Shown in pieces: positions 59,653 to 64,000 of a stretch of DNA of 64,000 nucleotides. Source of the stretch: Talaromyces rugulosus (taxonomy: Eukaryota > Ascomycota > Eurotiomycetes > Eurotiales > Trichocomaceae); contig NC_049562.1 of assembly GCF_013368755.1 (NCBI RefSeq), positions 124,001 to 188,000 of the forward strand, in the 5' to 3' direction. The notes below the pieces were generated by a model. That model worked only from the letters and a program-made list of their open reading frames with translations. It had not been told where the DNA came from and ran no database searches. The position numbers and the translations under genes were made by a program. How positions within the stretch are numbered: the stretch's first letter is position 1; every line of letters starts with the position of its first letter.

Positions 59653-60045
59653 TTATACTAGTTTCGCCAAAAATATTTTTGAAGTGATCGTTGTGAAAGC
59701 GGCCATTATACCGAGAATGCGAGGAAACCATAAAACTCCTGTGTATGCGAAGGATGACCTTTCACTGCCACGCGCACACTTTATATTTTCGGAAATCGGA
59801 AGTCGGAAATCGGCACCGTCCAGCCAGTACTGGTATTCAGCCTTTGCGGGGTTGTCGAGATCCAGCATCAAGATGACAGAAGATAGGAAAACTTGCCCCT
59901 TGCACAGTCGACGGATATGCTCGAACCACACGGCCATTGGATGGAACAGTCGGAGGTTTGGAATTCTGCGGGTCGGACAGAAGTCCGACGCTGCAACAAT
60001 AACATCTCCACAACTGCGATTGGGTGCGAAGAACCCCTCGGCCAT
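59653..60045 (-). CDS. Uncertain 130-aa ORF
   Basis: ATG 60045 to TAG 59653 on the minus strand. Patches look protein-like (RRIPNLRLFHPMAVWFEHI, VFLSSVILMLDLDNPAKAEY and QYWLDGADFRLPISEN), but no family is recognised and the opposite strand is also open. It lies between the regulator and the TauD gene. It could be a small gene, a relic, or chance. Confidence 0.3.
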   Translation of the reverse strand: MAEGFFAPNRSCGDVIVAASDFCPTRRIPNLRLFHPMAVWFEHIRRLCKGQVFLSSVILMLDLDNPAKAEYQYWLDGADFRLPISENIKCARGSERSSFAYTGVLWFPRILGIMAAFTTITSKIFLAKLV

Positions 60046-60302
60046 CTAGTTTGTGTTCATTTTGCGGGGGAAGTCTTTGCGGTATTTAGGACAACTCCTA
60101 ATAGGTCACCTCAACGTGTCATGCATGCATGTGGATAGTCATCAGCAATGAAACTAGCAGAAACTTTGGGCATCCCGGCCATTGAACGATTCCAGGCGAC
60201 CTGGTGACTACTTTAAATCAACCTATTCCTCGCTTAGTATGCCGCTTTTCATCATTATGTCAAGGACGGCCCTGTTCCCAGCAAGCCTGATCACTCGTAA
60301 TC

Positions 60303-61324
60303 ATGATAACGAAAAACTCTTCAACCTTTGAGCACATTCATGTGAAGGAGCTTCACCCTACCTTTGGTGCAGAAATAAGTGGTGTCGACTTTTCAGTTCC
60401 AGTCGCTGATGAGATATTCCGTGACATTCTGGCTGCTGTGACACTAGTATGTTGTCCCCCTTCTGCGCCTCGAGTATTTACGTGTCTGATCCATCTCACC
60501 AGTATGGAGTCGTCGTGTTTCGAAAAACTAGTCTCAACGATGATAGCCATGTCGCATTTGCTAGACAGTTTGGACGCCTGGACGACGTCAAGCCTTACGT
60601 CAAAGCTGGACGGCCAAACCGGCTCAAACACGACGAGCTTTTTGACGTTAGCAATGTTGAGATGGACGGCTCATTGCTGGACCCGGAAAGCCCAAGAGGC
60701 CAAGCTGGCAAAGGGAATGGTCTTTTCCACGTCGATTCCAGTTTTAATCCACGACGAGCGGGATACTCGCTGCTACTAGCTCATGAGCTCCCTCCCCCAG
60801 GGGCTGGGACTGGTGGCCAAACGGCATTTGCAGACACACGAACAGCGTTTGCCGATTTATCATCCAACATTAAAGAATCGCTCCTGAAAAATGACTATGT
60901 GGCAGCACATTCAATCCACCATTCCCGCAAACTTGCAGCACCGGACTTCTTTGCTGATATGAATCCTCTCGACCACCCAATGGGGCGACACAAACTTGTC
61001 CAGCGACACGAAGCATCGGGCAGGATGAATTTGTATATTGCGGCGCACATACATCACATCGAAGGGCTAAGTGAGACCGAATCTGCCGACCTACTGCGCA
61101 ATCTATTCACCCATGCATCCCAGGACAAATATGTGATGGAAGTCCAGTGGCATAACCCGGGCGATTTGGTTATTTGGGACAATACCTGCACAATGCACCG
61201 AGCTGTGGGAGGTTCATTTTTGCGCAAGTACAAGCGCGACATGAGGCGGGCGACTGTGCACGATAAAAGTTCTTACGCGTGGGGATTGAATGAACATACC
61301 GATGAAAGACAAGGCCTGCCATAG
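60303..61324 (+). CDS. TauD/TfdA-family 2-oxoglutarate-dependent dioxygenase
   Basis: Exons 60303-60446 and 60503-61324; 321 aa. The intron (gtatgt...ctcaccag, 56 bp) joins AAVTL to YGVVVFRKT. Motifs in order: HVKELHPTFGAEISGVDFS at the N-terminus, iron ligands H-x-D in LFHVDSSFNPRRA, the 2-oxoglutarate-side Thr in TGGQTAFADTRTAFADL, the second His in NTCTMHRAV, and Arg in DMRRATVHD binding the oxoacid. The insert GRMNLYIAAHIHHIEGLSE is typical of the 2,4-D dioxygenase (TfdA) branch rather than strict taurine dioxygenases. It should hydroxylate a small sulfonate, aryloxyacid or similar compound, releasing succinate and CO2. Cytosolic. It is adjacent to the third regulator and may belong to the same catabolic unit. 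Confidence 0.92.
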
Positions 61325-61790
61325 GACTCAGCCTCAGTCTCGAGGTTCTATTATATAGTGCATTGGATAATATTGCTTCTAAGCACCTTACTGAAGACAC
61401 TCTATCGCAGATAACAATTCATAACTATCCCGCCCAGTTTAATAGTATCAAAATATCCTAGTCTACATGTCGTGCCTTTTTGGTTTTCCATAAGCGCGTC
61501 TCGGCGACAACTACAGGCATTCTCCGTTAGCAATAGAAGTAAGCGCTAACTAGTTAATTAGTTATCTTGTGACTATACGAGCGGGACAACTCTTTTTCCG
61601 TCAGCTGTTTGATTTCAACATCACACAATAACACAGTCGTTGGTCATCATATAAATTCAGCCCAGTGATTCCATTCAGAGGCCTTTTTAAAGATTTTGCA
61701 TCTTATCAAGACAGACAGTAGCGCCGGGAACGCCAACAAATATCAGGCCACATCTGCCGTTCCATAACCGAACGACAGCAGATCATCACC
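61325..61790. other. Intergenic
   Basis: About 470 bp: TauD 3' flank and promoter of the Erg28-like gene. No other feature seen. Confidence 0.6.
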
Positions 61791-62299
61791 ATGTCGTTTC
61801 TTCCCTCTGCCGAGAATGGCTACCTACCGTACACACTCCTTCTTGTGCGTATTTCTCCATAGCGAATGTCGAGTTATACAAGAATTGCCAAGAGATGCGG
61901 CCAGAAGTCATGCGAAAAGATACGCTAATCTGACATCCATGAAAGTAGACAAGCTTGATGGCCCTAGTGCATTCGATCGTCACATACACAAATCCACTTT
62001 CGGCATTGAAGCAGTTCTCCGGCCCATCCGCACCACCGCCTACGCCGCTAACGGCGCATATTTATGGCGTAAAGAATGTGTACTCGGGTCTCATTCGTCT
62101 ATACGCGGCATATCATATTTACAACCGAGAACTATATGATCTTGCTCTTGTCACTTATATCGGTGTTCTCGGGCTGTACAGCTCTGAATTATTCCTTTGG
62201 CGGACTTCCCGTATGCGAGAGACTATATCATCGTTTTTTATATCCGGCGGAATGATCTTCTGGATGCTGAGCCAAAGAGGTTGGTATTTGAATAACTAA
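61791..62299 (+). CDS. Erg28-like membrane protein
   Basis: Exons 61791-61848 and 61968-62299; 129 aa. The 119-bp intron (donor gtattt, acceptor ccctag) gives LPYTLLLVLHSIVTYTNPL in phase. The pattern LPYxLLL at the N-terminus is followed by IYGVKNVYSGLIRLYAAYHI, then ELYDLALVTYIGVLGLYSSE and LFLWRTSRM. This matches Erg28, the ER scaffold that tethers the C-4 demethylation enzymes of sterol synthesis. Four hydrophobic segments fit an ER membrane protein. Erg28 is normally single-copy, so this could be the housekeeping gene or a divergent paralogue; the ends MFWMLSQRGWYLNN-like are not diagnostic. Confidence 0.8.
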
Positions 62300-64000
62300 G
62301 AAGTGGGTGGAGAGTTGTTCGAAACGGCGGTAGTAGCCTCTTTTGAGAGTTGGTATTGAAATCTGTCATTGTTTGGAGGTTTAATATATCCACTTACGCC
62401 CTGACAGTATGTTTGATTAAGGAATCTGAAATTAATGTTAAAGATATATACAACCGGCTCGATTCCAGATGTCCTCTTTCTCTATTCGTAAGAATGACCG
62501 AAACGTACACCCTAAAACTCGTTTAATTGAGCCCTGCCTCGATGATTCCCTGACCATTACCAGGTAGGCTCCAAAAGTTTATCACATCAAGCCAAGCTTT
62601 CTCGACAAGACGTTTCTAGTAGCCCTTTGATCTTTCCATGCTATTGCAAAATCATTGATACTATAATCTCTCAATCCACATAGCACAGCAGCATATGACA
62701 GCTGACATCGTCCAATACGAATTATTGGATTATTAGTTTAGAATGGCCTTTCTTCATCGCGGCGCTAATGTTAGAGATAATCTTTCCGCAGGCATAGTTT
62801 CTCCAGTTGTTAAGAATAAACCTCAGATAATATGTACGAGCACCTATGAAGGCAAACTTATCAGTTAACGCTTCAAAGCGCGGTATTGTTGTGAGCAATA
62901 TCAATAATTCAAGGGGTTGTTGCTAAAAAATTCGAAACTAATTCTCTCAATAGACTTGGGGGTAAATGGATATCTCTAATAACTTGTGGCTAATCGATTA
63001 TGGCAGATGGTATAGCTAGCAGCAAGACGGTTCGTGCTAAAGACTGATACTATTCTCTTAATAGATTTGGCATAATAGATAAGGAATACATTTATCAAAG
63101 ATAATCAGTATATTTTGTGAACCCCACAGAAGCCTATTGCTGGTAGTGAGACACACATTAAAACAGAATGTTCAAGATGCTTAGCTGGTTATCCAGTATG
63201 GTAGATTGTTTTTAATAGACCGCATGAGCCGCTAGCGACTAACACTAGAGTCTTTTCTCCTCGCGAACGATCTGAATAGAGTCGGCTTAGGAGATTACTA
63301 GACAAAATAATTTACCGGCGGTATCAACCTTCAGCACCGATTAACGTATTTGTGGATACTAAATCAATCCAGCAGTGGTCTAACCACGCATGTGTTTTGA
63401 TATTCGAAGCCAAAAAAATAACGTGTTCCAGTATTGGCGGACTGAAGACACTAATGTAGGGGCAGAGCTATACTCCGGGTATCAAATTCAAGTAATATAG
63501 CACATCATTAGTGCGACACTCCGCGACGGGGATATTATTTGCACCCTAAGCTTCATAAGAGCTGCAAATTGCGAAAGATGATGGGCGTGAAATTGGGATA
63601 TCCAATGGGATTCCTATCCATGATTCAAACCCACGAATTCTTCAAAATGATCGGCCAGTTTTTTAAACTCTACGAACTTCAATCCTTTGCCCGTGACTTC
63701 CTTCAAATAAAATACCATAGCCAGGTCTCGGTAAGAATACGTTTAGCGGCTTATCATATGGGCAGACAGTTTCAAGTGGCATAGTTATTGAAAATCCTTG
63801 AAGGAGTCCTCTTCCAAAATTTGAATAATTACCATAGTATTCCCGTGTGTCGTTACATTCGTGTATACTTTGTGTGTGTTATATCCAATACTATCTTGAA
63901 TTTGCTTGATTTAGCTTTTTTAGTGGGTATAAGGAACGTGTCCAACACCCAAGTCAGCATTGTAACACTCTTTATAAATGAAACGGAATGTAATTCTAAT
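62300..64000. other. AT-rich terminal region, no intact gene
   Basis: 1.7 kb with frequent stops in all frames. A coding-like minus-strand piece at 63614-63744 is listed separately. Several short frames (62722-62904, 63539-63784) have no support. Confidence 0.5.
63614..63744 (-). pseudogene. Possible NmrA-like relic
   Basis: The minus strand reads TYSYRDLAMVFYLKEVTGKG and LKFVEFKKLADHFEEFVGLN before a TAG at 63614. 'EVTGKxxxFVE' with an acidic/aromatic follow-on is typical of the C-terminal half of NmrA/isoflavone-reductase-like proteins. Flanks have stops in all frames. Weak call from a 40-residue fragment. Confidence 0.3.

Overview
The window reads as nuclear DNA of a filamentous ascomycete (Pezizomycotina), most likely a eurotialean such as Aspergillus or Penicillium. 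Genes are split by short GT-AG introns, mostly 42 to 120 bp. There are three Zn2Cys6 regulators, fungal secreted glycoside hydrolases (GH31, GH15, GH78), a SAT4/rhodopsin-like membrane protein and a GPR1/FUN34/YaaH transporter. No rRNA, tRNA, CRISPR or intact transposon was seen. Coordinates and exons were worked out by hand from reading frame, splice consensus and family motifs; no database search was run. Family names are therefore recognition calls.

Layout. 0-8 kb: the 3' part of a pectin-lyase-fold protein, a small Rieske protein convergent with a cytochrome P450, and a SAT4-type membrane protein. 8.5-15 kb: a secreted type-B carboxylesterase, two decayed genes (a sugar-porter C-terminus and an alpha/beta-hydrolase), and a secreted GH31 alpha-glucosidase. 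15.3-24.5 kb: an ABC-B full transporter divergent from a Zn2Cys6 regulator, then an SRPK-type kinase; each of these three genes carries a frame break. 24.9-37.4 kb: GH15 glucoamylase, an orphan 211-aa protein, a cyanamide-hydratase-like HD protein, a metallophosphoesterase, GH78 alpha-L-rhamnosidase and a secreted lipase. 37.9-45.6 kb: membrane-protein relics, a second Zn2Cys6 regulator, a short-chain dehydrogenase and a secreted intradiol dioxygenase. 45.6-51 kb: gene-poor, with one likely 45-aa gene and a relic. 51.3-62.3 kb: a GNAT acetyltransferase, an FAH::alpha/beta-hydrolase fusion divergent from a small-carboxylate transporter, a third Zn2Cys6 regulator, a TauD/TfdA dioxygenase and an Erg28-like protein. 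The last 1.7 kb is AT-rich with one weak relic.

How the genes may work together. Two groups look functional as sets. The first is a plant/starch polysaccharide set (GH31, GH15, GH78, esterase, lipase, pectin-lyase fold), with a dead sugar permease beside the alpha-glucosidase. The second, at 53.3-61.3 kb, resembles a small catabolic cluster: a two-domain enzyme joining two successive ring-fission-product steps, a carboxylate transporter, a regulator and a 2-oxoglutarate dioxygenase. The fusion enzyme and its cluster are the best candidates for something not yet described. The run of damaged genes at 10-24 kb suggests either a decaying accessory region or local sequence errors.
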